Of a stretch of DNA of 64,000 bases, positions 57,569 through 64,000 are shown piece by piece; positions within the stretch are counted from its first letter, which is position 1, and each line of letters begins with the position of its first letter. The stretch covers positions 37,348 to 101,347 of the forward strand of contig NZ_JACSOH010000017.1 of the NCBI RefSeq assembly GCF_014349235.1. The letters are read 5' to 3'. The notes under the pieces were generated by a model. It searched no databases and was not told the origin of the DNA. It was given only the letters and a program-made list of their open reading frames with translations. Origin of the DNA: Cytophaga sp. FL35 (GTDB taxonomy: Bacteria > Bacteroidota > Bacteroidia > Flavobacteriales > Flavobacteriaceae). Made by a program: the position numbers and the translations under genes.

Positions 57569-57663
57569 TTAAATAAGCGAGTCCACGCGTTGTATATGCT
57601 TTTGCATTTAGTGAGTGTCTTTGACCTCACCTTACGGGTGTACAAGCACCCTCAATCGGTTCT
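57569..57663 (-). ncRNA. Putative guide RNA scaffold downstream of the Cas12f-like gene
   Basis: Immediately after the Cas12f-like stop, the minus strand has successive hairpins: gggtg/caccc with loop cttgta, gtgag/ctcac with loop gtcaaagaca, and atgc/gcat with loop aaaa. The scaffold ends in atacaac at about 57589-57595, which resembles the end of known Cas12f guide scaffolds (a hairpin then ...gcaac). The following 20 bases (57569-57588) would be the guide. No CRISPR array is present. This is a structural guess without a covariance check. A further stem at 57418-57433 could end the transcript. Confidence 0.35.
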
Positions 57664-57666
57664 TTT

Positions 57667-58763
57667 TTAATCAATTATAACTTCAATACCGACCTTCTTG
57701 GCCTTATATTTTATTTTAGTCATCAAATCATGATAACTCCAATTTCTTAATACAAATCCCTCTTCTTTAGCAATTTCAGTTTTTTCCTCCTGATTCAAAA
57801 GTATGAGGGTTCCTGCCCTATGTTTAACACAAAAATCAATCAACCTCCGGCTATATACATGCAAACGGTTATGGACATATTTACTTTCCGTTTGACCAAG
57901 TCTGTCAACTGCCTTTAGTTTTCTTTTGATGCCTTTACCCAATTTGGAATAGGTTGCCCCAATCTTTGCCCGTCTGTATGCCGATTGTATCGCCAATCTT
58001 CGGTACAAAAACTCTTCCTTTGTACCAATGGTAAGCCTTGACTTACCAACCTTTATAACAATGGGATATTCAAGGGACAAAGAGGCTTCTGCAATAATCT
58101 CCGCTCTTAGATCATGGTTTTCTTTTTCAATTTCGAATACCGCTAATAAGAAAATCTTGTCTTCTTATAGCTTTATGTGCGATGTGCACAGCTTAGTCTT
58201 ACCCTCCACTACCCGCTCCAACAATGTCCGTTTATCGTAAAATCCTTTCCCAAGTAGGTTTTGAACGGAATCTGAAACAAACGGAAACAGAAAGCTTTTT
58301 TCTCTTCACTATAGTGTAATCCACTCATACCTTCCAAGTCAAAAGGGAAGGCCATATCCCTCTTGAAGTTTTTTAACGAGCGTTCACCGTTCCAATACTC
58401 AGGTCTATTCTTCTTGAAAGATGAAATCAAGGCCTGGTTCAGATTGGACAATATGTTTGTGGGGATTTCTCCTTTAAAACGATCTGATACCACTGGATAA
58501 GTGGTATTGGTCCTAGAACGATTTAGGATTCCATGGTCATCCTTCTTTTCATCTGCCAGTTTATATTTTATCCCCTCTGATAGATAAAAGAACTCCCTTA
58601 TCATTTCCTGAACATAAAGATGGGTCACTATTAGGTTGGCAGCCCTAAAGCACCTATTCTGCCATTGGTACAGTTTATCCAAGGCCTCTTTTTTCTCTTC
58701 TTTGGTAGGGAGGTCGATCAGTATTTGGATCTTACGAGTGAGTTTTAGTGTTGACTTTTCCAT
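57667..58763 (-). pseudogene. Nuclease-dead Cas12f/TnpB-like protein, reading frame disrupted
   Basis: About 365 codons from the ATG at 58761-58763, one base after the sigma gene. The first 184 codons are open to 58209. A one-base loss in the T-run at 58239-58242 then shifts the frame, which continues as YDKRTLLERVVEGKTKLCTS and, after a TAA at 58165-58167, as EDKIFLLAVFEIEKENHDLR and the open stretch to 57667. C-terminal homology to Cas12f/TnpB is clear (GKGIKRKLKAVDR, LHVYSRRLIDFCVKHRAGTL, LRNWSYHDLMTKIKYKAKKV). The RuvC-I Asp is absent (VIKVGKS where VDLGI is usual), the RuvC-II Glu is replaced (LILLNQE), and the zinc ribbon and RuvC-III are missing. It could bind RNA and DNA but not cut. 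Confidence 0.72.
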
Positions 58764-58764
58764 G

Positions 58765-59559
58765 TTAGGCTGATTGCAATTGATGTTTTGCTTCCATTAA
58801 CCTATAGGCTATCATGAATTCCTGATGTACTTCCTTTTGGGAGAGGTTTAGTTCATTGGCTATTTCGGAAAAGGAATATCTTAGTTCACAACGCATTTTA
58901 AGCACCTTTGTCTGCTCTTCTGTCATCTCGCCAGTAAACTTTATCTCATCTGTATTGTTATTACTGGAATCGAGCTTATTTCCTTGATGAAGGATGGTTT
59001 TAATGTCTTCAATAGCTTCCTTTATTTCTCGACAGGTATCATTAATGCCTTTTCCCATTGCCTTGGAAATAGCCTTGTACTGGAAGCCGTATTTCAAACA
59101 CAGATTGATTACATGTCTTTTACTGTCAGCCAATAAGGGCAGGACGCGTTTGATACTTTCGAACTTCTCTTGTTCCCCTTCCTGAAGTTTAAAATTGTTA
59201 TTGTCTTCAGCGGGGTCATACCCAACCATAGAGTCTTGGTAATTCTCAAAACTCTCCAAGGAGTAGACTTTCCTGAAAAACTTGTTCCTAGGACGGGTGT
59301 AGTATGTAATGCACTCCCTTTTCATGACAAATCGAAGAAAAAAATAAATGTGCTTGGGTGATTCCAATGTATCTCTATGCACCCACAACTTCAAGAATAC
59401 ATCCTGAACCAATGTCTCCACAACAAAACCATCATCGAGAAAGCTCTTGCCCAACCAGAAAATCTGTCTGTGATATTTGGTGTAGATTTCAGTAAAGGAA
59501 ATGGCACAACCCTTTTTTAGGCGTTCATAGCATTCTTCTAGGGAATTTTGATTTTCCAT
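58765..59559 (-). CDS. ECF sigma factor paired with the Cas12f-like gene
   Basis: 264 aa, long for an ECF sigma. Region 2 is clear ([54 protein letters not shown]; about 22-110). A linker follows, then a helix-turn-helix ([20 protein letters not shown] near 157), and then a second one near the C-terminus ([20 protein letters not shown] near 225). Two region-4-like units in one protein are unusual. Its stop and the Cas12f-like ATG are one base apart, so the two are coupled. Sigma factors encoded with inactive Cas12f homologues suggest guide-directed promoter choice; this is inference here. Confidence 0.8.
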   Translation of the reverse strand: MENQNSLEECYERLKKGCAISFTEIYTKYHRQIFWLGKSFLDDGFVVETLVQDVFLKLWVHRDTLESPKHIYFFLRFVMKRECITYYTRPRNKFFRKVYSLESFENYQDSMVGYDPAEDNNNFKLQEGEQEKFESIKRVLPLLADSKRHVINLCLKYGFQYKAISKAMGKGINDTCREIKEAIEDIKTILHQGNKLDSSNNNTDEIKFTGEMTEEQTKVLKMRCELRYSFSEIANELNLSQKEVHQEFMIAYRLMEAKHQLQSA

Positions 59560-59753
59560 TCATTTGTTTTTTGAGGTTCTCAGGTGTTGATGAACTTCTT
59601 ATTCTTTGGTGTGGGATTTCTCCAAGCTGAAATTTTCGTTTAAATTAGTCGTGTAGAAAAATGTTACCCACCACATCCGATTGTAAATTACCAGTATAAG
59701 GTTGTATTTTACCAAAAGGGGAAACAAAGGAATATTTTAAATATCTTTAAGTT

Positions 59754-60152
59754 ATGCCGACAGAGACAAAAACCAATCATATAGGACGAAAGATTGCCCG
59801 AATCAGAGAACTCCGGGGAATGAAACAAGAAACCCTTGCTGAGGAATTGGGAATCAGTCAGCAGAGTGTTTCTTCCTTGGAAAAAAGTGAAACCTTAGAG
59901 GATGCGAAATTGGAAGAGGTTGCAAAGGTACTCGGAGTAACTAAAGAAGGGATTGAAAATTTTTCAGAAGAAGCGGTTTTCAATTATTTCAACAATTTTT
60001 ACGAAAACAGTGCACCACAAGGGAATAGTTTTAATCAAGGGCCATACCCTACTTTCAATCCTTTGGAAAAAGTTATTGAACTATACGAGCGTCTTGTTCA
60101 GGCTGAAAAAGATAAGGTTGCTTACTTGGAAAAACTATTGGACAAGAAATAG
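59754..60152 (+). CDS. XRE-family helix-turn-helix regulator
   Basis: 132 aa. A canonical HTH_3 domain at about 10-68 (IGRKIARIRELRGMKQETLA, EELGISQQSVSSLEKSE) is followed by a Q/N/P-rich linker and a C-terminal coiled coil (LEKVIELYERLVQAEKDKVA). It faces away from the sigma gene across a 194-bp divergent region. Regulators of this shape are common on Bacteroidota mobile elements next to mobilisation genes, so it may control transfer or the sigma/Cas12f pair. Confidence 0.9.
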   Translation: MPTETKTNHIGRKIARIRELRGMKQETLAEELGISQQSVSSLEKSETLEDAKLEEVAKVLGVTKEGIENFSEEAVFNYFNNFYENSAPQGNSFNQGPYPTFNPLEKVIELYERLVQAEKDKVAYLEKLLDKK

Positions 60153-60253
60153 CCCAATACTTTGAATCAGATTTTCTTATAAAAGAGCGAACGGAACACA
60201 GTGAAGTGCTGCAAGCGTCCCAAATTCTTACCCCCAACTTTTGCGCATGGATC

Positions 60254-60307
60254 CTATCGGGTTTTTGTAGTGTTCCGGTAGATAAGCGTAAAGCAAAAAC
60301 CCGGTAG
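60254..60307. repeat. Long inverted repeat after the relaxase gene
   Basis: ctatcgggtttttg (60254-60267) pairs with caaaaacccggtag (60294-60307) at 13 of 14 positions around a 26-base loop. It lies 22 bp after the relaxase stop and may act as its terminator or as a regulatory RNA structure. Confidence 0.5.
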
Positions 60308-60329
60308 GGCGCAACCTACTTGTTGGATC

Positions 60330-61352
60330 TCAGTAACCCATATCCTCACCTGTGCCCCTTGCCTTATCAATGCCCCTTCCAAGTGCCTTGATGATCTTGG
60401 CTGCCATTTGCACTTTATTTGTTGGAATACTGGGAGCTTTGACACCCATCGTTTTAAGTAGTTTAAAGGCCATGTCCTTTTCCTTGGTGGGCAGTCCCAT
60501 GACCTTGGCAAAGAACTTCCCCGGTTCCTTGGCATGGGCCTTTCTCCCAACATAGGATTCCACGTAATTCCGTTTGAATCCAGTTGTTTTATCAAAAGTC
60601 TTCTCTGCTGCTTGGTAAAAACTGTCCCTGTCAAACCCTCTCTTGACCGTCTTTCCGTTCAGTTCCACTTCCGAGGCCTTGTGCTTTGCCATTGGTGAAA
60701 GTGTATAGGTATTTGTTACGTCCCTTCTGCTTACTATGATATGGATATGGGTCTGTGGCCCTTCTTTTTTCATTCCAGCGGCCACCAATTGCCCGTTCTG
60801 TTTGTGCGGGGCCAATCTTTCTTGCTCTTTGATCCTCTTTTCAAGCTCATGGACATTCCCGATGGATTCTCCCCTCTCCACTTTCCGTATCTCATTCCTG
60901 AGCCTTGCTATCTCCCCTCGGTAGGGTGCATTCTCCTGAACCTGTCTGTCAAATCCCCTGTAGGAACGTTCATTCTCTATCTTGACATAATATTTCAGGT
61001 GCTCGGCCTTGACCTCTTGGTTGCGGTGGAAACTCTTGGCATAGTCCTCCATGAGCTTCCTTGTGTATTCCCTTAGCAGGTTCGGATCATTTCCAATTGC
61101 CTGTAATTCTCTTTTGTTGGGGCTTACCACTATGGAATAGAATTTCGGATCCTTCTGCCTTAGTTTGGCCGTATTGGCATCTATTTCATCGATGACCGTT
61201 TGAGGGCTTACGCTGTCGTTTTCTTGGTCAAAGAATTCCTCCCTTTGTTCGGGCAATCTGTCCTCGTTTTCCTTTTCCAGATAGTCCACATAGTTCCCTA
61301 CACTGGAGTTGTAGGTACTGCCCATTTTCTGTGCTGAGATGGTTAAGTACAT
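60330..61352 (-). CDS. Mobilisation relaxase (MobB/DUF5712-like)
   Basis: 340 aa. It has the histidine motif of rolling-circle/MOB relaxases in GPQTHIHIIVSRRDVTNTYT near 200 (H-x-H-x-x-V-S) and a DUF5712-type N-terminus (MYLTISAQKMGSTYNSSVGN, YVDYLEKEN). The central region is helical and the C-terminal part is basic (KAHAKEPGKFFAKVMGLPTK). It would nick the oriT-like site at 62130-62186. It lies 5 bp after the BfmA-type gene and makes the module look complete, unlike the remnant at 36.9 kb. A coupling protein is not in the window. Confidence 0.82.
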   Translation of the reverse strand: MYLTISAQKMGSTYNSSVGNYVDYLEKENEDRLPEQREEFFDQENDSVSPQTVIDEIDANTAKLRQKDPKFYSIVVSPNKRELQAIGNDPNLLREYTRKLMEDYAKSFHRNQEVKAEHLKYYVKIENERSYRGFDRQVQENAPYRGEIARLRNEIRKVERGESIGNVHELEKRIKEQERLAPHKQNGQLVAAGMKKEGPQTHIHIIVSRRDVTNTYTLSPMAKHKASEVELNGKTVKRGFDRDSFYQAAEKTFDKTTGFKRNYVESYVGRKAHAKEPGKFFAKVMGLPTKEKDMAFKLLKTMGVKAPSIPTNKVQMAAKIIKALGRGIDKARGTGEDMGY

Positions 61353-61357
61353 GAGCG

Positions 61358-61942
61358 TTATCTTAATTGATGTTTCAGGCTTTCAAAGTCCCCGATATCC
61401 ATATTTATTTTCAGATATGGCTTTCCCATCATTGGTTCGACCTTCTCCACATTTTGGAGGATTTCATTGTAACGCTTTTTATAGCTTTCAAATTCTTTTA
61501 TTATTCTATCGTGCTCTGTTTTGGGAACGGTGTTTCTTGGCTCTAAAAAATCCATTCGCTCTTCTTGTAACTTAAGGGGTTCACGTTTAGGTTTCCTCCC
61601 ATCCTTTACATAGGCCTCGTAAAGGATGAGCACCATTTCATAGGTGGGTCGGATACTGGTCTTTTCCATGTTCTTGATGATGGCAATGAGCCTATCGAAT
61701 TTTTTCATCATCTGACGCTCCAATTTTTTGATACTGTCAAGGATGATCTTTGTTCCCTCCCCAAAAGGGTCAAGGTTGTTCTCTTTGAAGTATTGTATCA
61801 TTCCATCCAAAACCTCGCTATGGGACTTGTTGTACTTTTTGGAAAAACTGCGAAAACGTGTGGCCGTTTCTTTCTTTATGGTAATATTGGAATAACCACC
61901 TGTCCCTTTCTTACTTCTGTCATTTGTTGATTGCTTTTCCAT
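61358..61942 (-). CDS. BfmA/BtgA-type mobilisation protein
   Basis: 194 aa. The N-terminal part is a small DNA-binding fold (ITIKKETATRFRSFSKKYNK, about 20-60) followed by helical regions with FDRLIAIIKNMEKTSIRPTY (about 80-100) and a charged coiled coil. BfmA-type proteins assist the relaxase at oriT. Upstream lies the oriT-like hairpin block; downstream, 5 bp on, is the relaxase. It is the intact counterpart of the truncated gene at 36904-37284. Confidence 0.85.
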   Translation of the reverse strand: MEKQSTNDRSKKGTGGYSNITIKKETATRFRSFSKKYNKSHSEVLDGMIQYFKENNLDPFGEGTKIILDSIKKLERQMMKKFDRLIAIIKNMEKTSIRPTYEMVLILYEAYVKDGRKPKREPLKLQEERMDFLEPRNTVPKTEHDRIIKEFESYKKRYNEILQNVEKVEPMMGKPYLKINMDIGDFESLKHQLR

Positions 61943-62129
61943 AGGTGTGATTTTATTTTTTCATCAAATTGCGTCAATTTTTTCGTCAAAAATTTCCAGT
62001 GTTTATTGGGCTTCCCAAAGGGTTTACTGTAGATTTCGGAAAAGTTTACTGTAGACCCTGATTTTGCACAGGATTCCAAAATCTGTTCAATCAACTGGTT
62101 TTCAACTTTTTGAATACCCGAAAACAACC

Positions 62130-62186
62130 GTGATGGCGCAATTTGCGCATCACCCTCTTGCTATTCCTTCGTCCCGCAAGCGGGAC
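62130..62186. other. oriT-like site, copy 2
   Basis: A hairpin (gtgat 62130-62134 with atcac 62149-62153, plus inner gcgca/tgcgc) is followed by accctcttgctattcc (62152-62167) and a second hairpin (gtcccgc/gcgggac, 62171-62186). The 16-base block is identical to 37441-37456 while the first hairpin differs. It lies 188 bp upstream of the intact BfmA-type gene, in the same orientation as copy 1. Confidence 0.65.
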
Positions 62187-62443
62187 CGAATAAATACAGC
62201 ATGATTGAAAATCAGCTGCCACATAAATACTATTTGGTTTGTACGGACTTTTGGAAAGTCAAATCGTATAATTACTGCCGTACTGAAGTGTTCAAAGACA
62301 CTTTTTAAAGATAACCAATTTTATCTATTTCTTGTTTATACTTCACTATTGGGTATCTTTTCTAGGATGAGAATTTGTTTGCCATTTGGATATGCCTAAA
62401 TAGCAAAATTCTGGTCCAATAAACATTGTTGTTGTAAACAGTT

Positions 62444-62818
62444 TTATTCATTCAAATACACCGTTCTACGATATTCGTCATATTCCTTAAGATTGACCTG
62501 AGAGTATTTAGGCTCATTTGAAGAGTAATACACAGTGACCTCTTTTCCCACGCAACCCTCTCGCCCATCTGGGCATTTAAAGTATGATGTTCCCACACTT
62601 CCTTCATATCGAATTCCATCAACATAATACTCATACTTTAAGCTATAACTTGCCTTATTACGATGTTTGAACTTTATTATTACCCCAATGGTTTCTGTTC
62701 TATATTTTGCAACACTTGAATCCTTATTGTAATGGTATACTAGAACTGCTAAAATTAAAATACCAATAATTATATGGCTCCAAACTCCTTCTCTCGTATT
62801 TTGAGAATCTTTTTTCAA
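62444..62818 (-). CDS. Small membrane protein, DUF3592-like
   Basis: 124 aa. One N-terminal transmembrane helix (SHIIIGILILAVLVYHYNK near 14-32) and an extracytoplasmic beta domain with TETIGVIIKFKHRNKASYSL, KYEYYVDGIRYEGSV and VTVYYSSNEPKYSQV. This layout resembles DUF3592 proteins, which carry a signature V-x-V-x-Y-x-P near the end. Function unknown. It lies 11 bp after the next gene on the same strand. Confidence 0.7.
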   Translation of the reverse strand: MKKDSQNTREGVWSHIIIGILILAVLVYHYNKDSSVAKYRTETIGVIIKFKHRNKASYSLKYEYYVDGIRYEGSVGTSYFKCPDGREGCVGKEVTVYYSSNEPKYSQVNLKEYDEYRRTVYLNE

Positions 62819-62829
62819 AGTACCATTTA

Positions 62830-63198
62830 TTAATGGTCACCTACAACAAAATCCGTGACTATTTCTCTTTCATTGAAAGTTAATTCCAAAAATCCATAAT
62901 TAACACCTCTCTTTGAAGGTCCTAAATCATAACTGATACTTGATTTATGAATTTGTGTTGGTTTCCCAAGTAGTTCTATAATTTCGATTTTGGTCATTCC
63001 TTTCAGGGTGTGGTTTTCCCGCAAACTATTCATCATGTCCCATCTAATAGACATTTCCGTTTCCGATTGTGTTTTCCATTTTTCCGAATCAAAGGGGATA
63101 GGCTCTGAATATCTATTTCCAAGGTAGATTCCAAACAATAGAATTGTTAGGATTAAAATTCCATTCCGTATGCTTTTTTTGACTTTCAAAATATTCAC
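62830..63198 (-). CDS. SmpA/OmlA-like small exported protein
   Basis: 122 aa with an N-terminal membrane anchor or uncleaved signal (NGILILTILLFGIYLGNRYS near 12-31). The rest has LKGMTKIEIIELLGKPTQIH, the helix-turn seen in BamE/SmpA-OmlA domains, then a SYDLGPSKRGVNYGFLELTF strand pair. It is too short and lacks a lipobox, so it is not BamE itself. Paired with 62444-62818; function unknown. Confidence 0.65.
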   Translation of the reverse strand: MNILKVKKSIRNGILILTILLFGIYLGNRYSEPIPFDSEKWKTQSETEMSIRWDMMNSLRENHTLKGMTKIEIIELLGKPTQIHKSSISYDLGPSKRGVNYGFLELTFNEREIVTDFVVGDH

Positions 63199-63220
63199 AA
63201 CGTTTAGCGTAAAACGTTTT

Positions 63221-63415
63221 TTATCCGAATGTTGTTATTATACCTTTACCTTTCAATTGAGCTTCATAAAAAGCATTATAAAGCTCGAAAAATTCCATTA
63301 CAACGTGGGTTTTCCTTTCAATTCTCTCATTCCAATAGCCTTCAATAGAACTGATTGTTTTTACTATTTCACGGTTATCAATTGAGTTTTCTATTTCTCC
63401 AATTGATATTTTAAT
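63221..63415 (-). CDS. Possible small protein after 63391-63738 gene (no standard start)
   Basis: An open frame overlaps the end of the preceding gene and reads IKISIGEIENSIDNREIVKT, then SIEGYWNERIERKTHVVMEF and FELYNAFYEAQLKGKGIITT. Composition is normal for a helical protein, but the first possible start is ATT at 63413-63415. An ATG further in would give a 26-residue product. Either a frameshifted tail of the upstream gene or a coupled small gene. Confidence 0.25.
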   Translation of the reverse strand: MKISIGEIENSIDNREIVKTISSIEGYWNERIERKTHVVMEFFELYNAFYEAQLKGKGIITTFG

Positions 63416-63738
63416 TCACTCCAAATTTCTTTAACCACTGAAGAATGATAATAATACATTCTGTCATTTTTTTCAGTTTCAGCTATGTAAAATTGTTCGT
63501 TATTTATTTTACTCAAAACGAGGTTGTCCGAATTATCTAAAATTTTAAGTAATTCATACATTGGCGACCAAGCTTTGACACCTTGCCAAAACAAAATTCC
63601 TCTTTTCTCAAAATGTGAACCTTGATACTCGTGGTCCATTAATTGATTCGACAAATATTCGTCAATATCAAAATCCGATTTCAAAACTTGGTCAATTATC
63701 GAATCTTCAACTACGTAGTTATATGCTACAATTCCCAT
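63391..63738 (-). CDS. Hypothetical cytoplasmic protein
   Basis: 115 aa without signal peptide or transmembrane segment. It begins MGIVAYNYVVEDSIIDQVLK, is acidic and contains many aromatic residues (FWQGVKAWSPMYELLKILDN). I recognise no family. Together with its small neighbours at 62.4-63.2 kb it forms a set of short unknown genes typical of accessory cargo. Confidence 0.55.
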   Translation of the reverse strand: MGIVAYNYVVEDSIIDQVLKSDFDIDEYLSNQLMDHEYQGSHFEKRGILFWQGVKAWSPMYELLKILDNSDNLVLSKINNEQFYIAETEKNDRMYYYHSSVVKEIWSELKYQLEK

Positions 63739-64000
63739 TCAGTTTTTAAATGTTTTACAACCGTCTCGGCTATGAGTAGTTGTGTGGTTTAGTATTCAAA
63801 CTTAACAAGTACATACCGAACTGAAAATCCGTGAGGATTTTGCTTCGCCAGTTTGCACTTCGTGCCCGTGTCAGAAGTAGGCGAGAACAAACAATTACTT
63901 ATAGCATCTATGTAAAAGCAGCGTGTCCTTTATCTTTAAAGTACTATAAAACAATAAGATATGAAAACGGAACACACTGCAAGTCCCAAGTTATTCATTG
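63739..64000. other. Structured non-coding stretch at the window end
   Basis: No gene is seen. Two short hairpins are visible: aaaatcc/ggatttt with loop gtga at 63824-63841 and gcac/gtgc at 63855-63865. Nearby tcgcc (63845-63849) and ggcga could also pair. The pattern of unknown small gene plus structured spacer is compatible with a mobile-cassette boundary, but this is not established. Confidence 0.35.

Noticed and set aside
61876..62127. 83-codon minus-strand frame upstream of the BfmA-type gene
   Set aside because: It overlaps the start of the BfmA-type gene in another frame and occupies the leader between oriT and that gene; no domain seen.

Overview
The window looks like a chromosomal segment of a marine-type member of the Flavobacteriaceae (Bacteroidota). 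The signs are a SusC/SusD pair with a sulfatase, an ECF sigma/FecR pair, a type IX (type B) sorting domain, Bacteroidota RHS/YD proteins, and BfmA/DUF5712 mobilisation genes. No tRNA, rRNA or CRISPR array is visible.

Layout. (1) 1-7.9 kb is a polysaccharide-utilisation locus: sulfatase (cut by the window edge), SusD, SusC with an STN signalling domain, FecR anti-sigma factor and a divergent ECF sigma factor. (2) 7.97-40.77 kb looks like one integrated element. It is bounded by a 17-bp direct repeat that resembles the 3' end of a tRNA, has a 22-bp repeat just inside each end, and carries a tyrosine integrase at its right end. It holds a type II secretion/type IV pilus-like machine split into two divergent operons (8.1-12.9 kb minus; 30.0-36.2 kb plus). 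Between them lie a large type IX-sorted PKD protein, two giant RHS/YD proteins with an HNH-type toxin end and a SUKH-like immunity gene, and malectin-domain proteins. A truncated mobilisation remnant (BfmA, oriT-like hairpins, DUF6876, SSB, integrase) sits at the right end. (3) From 40.77 kb to the window end appears to be a second accessory element in tandem, rich in defence genes. It contains a ubiquitin-like conjugation operon (Ubl, E2-like, E1, DUF6527 and a tiny basic ORF) behind a DUF2779 nuclease and a WYL regulator; a type I restriction system with HsdM fused to half an HsdS, followed by an AAA ATPase/HNH pair of Septu type; and a cyclodeaminase-like/ImmA-IrrE fusion. It also contains an ECF sigma factor next to a Cas12f/TnpB-like protein with a degenerate RuvC domain, an XRE regulator, an intact relaxase/BfmA/oriT module and several small unknown genes.

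How the genes work together. The first 8 kb would sense and import a sulfated glycan under SusC-FecR-sigma signalling. The first element would export or display large YD-repeat and PKD proteins, possibly for antagonism, with self-protection from the SUKH-like gene. The second element is a defence island that also carries its own transfer module.

The most unusual locus is 57.4-59.6 kb: a sigma factor whose stop is one base from the start of a nuclease-dead Cas12f homologue, followed by a structured non-coding stretch that could be its guide RNA. This layout fits RNA-guided transcription rather than DNA cleavage. In this sequence the Cas12f gene carries one apparent frameshift and one stop codon. 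Single-base lesions also break the E2-E1 fusion, a malectin-like gene and a lipoprotein gene, so either accessory genes are decaying or the assembly contains errors.
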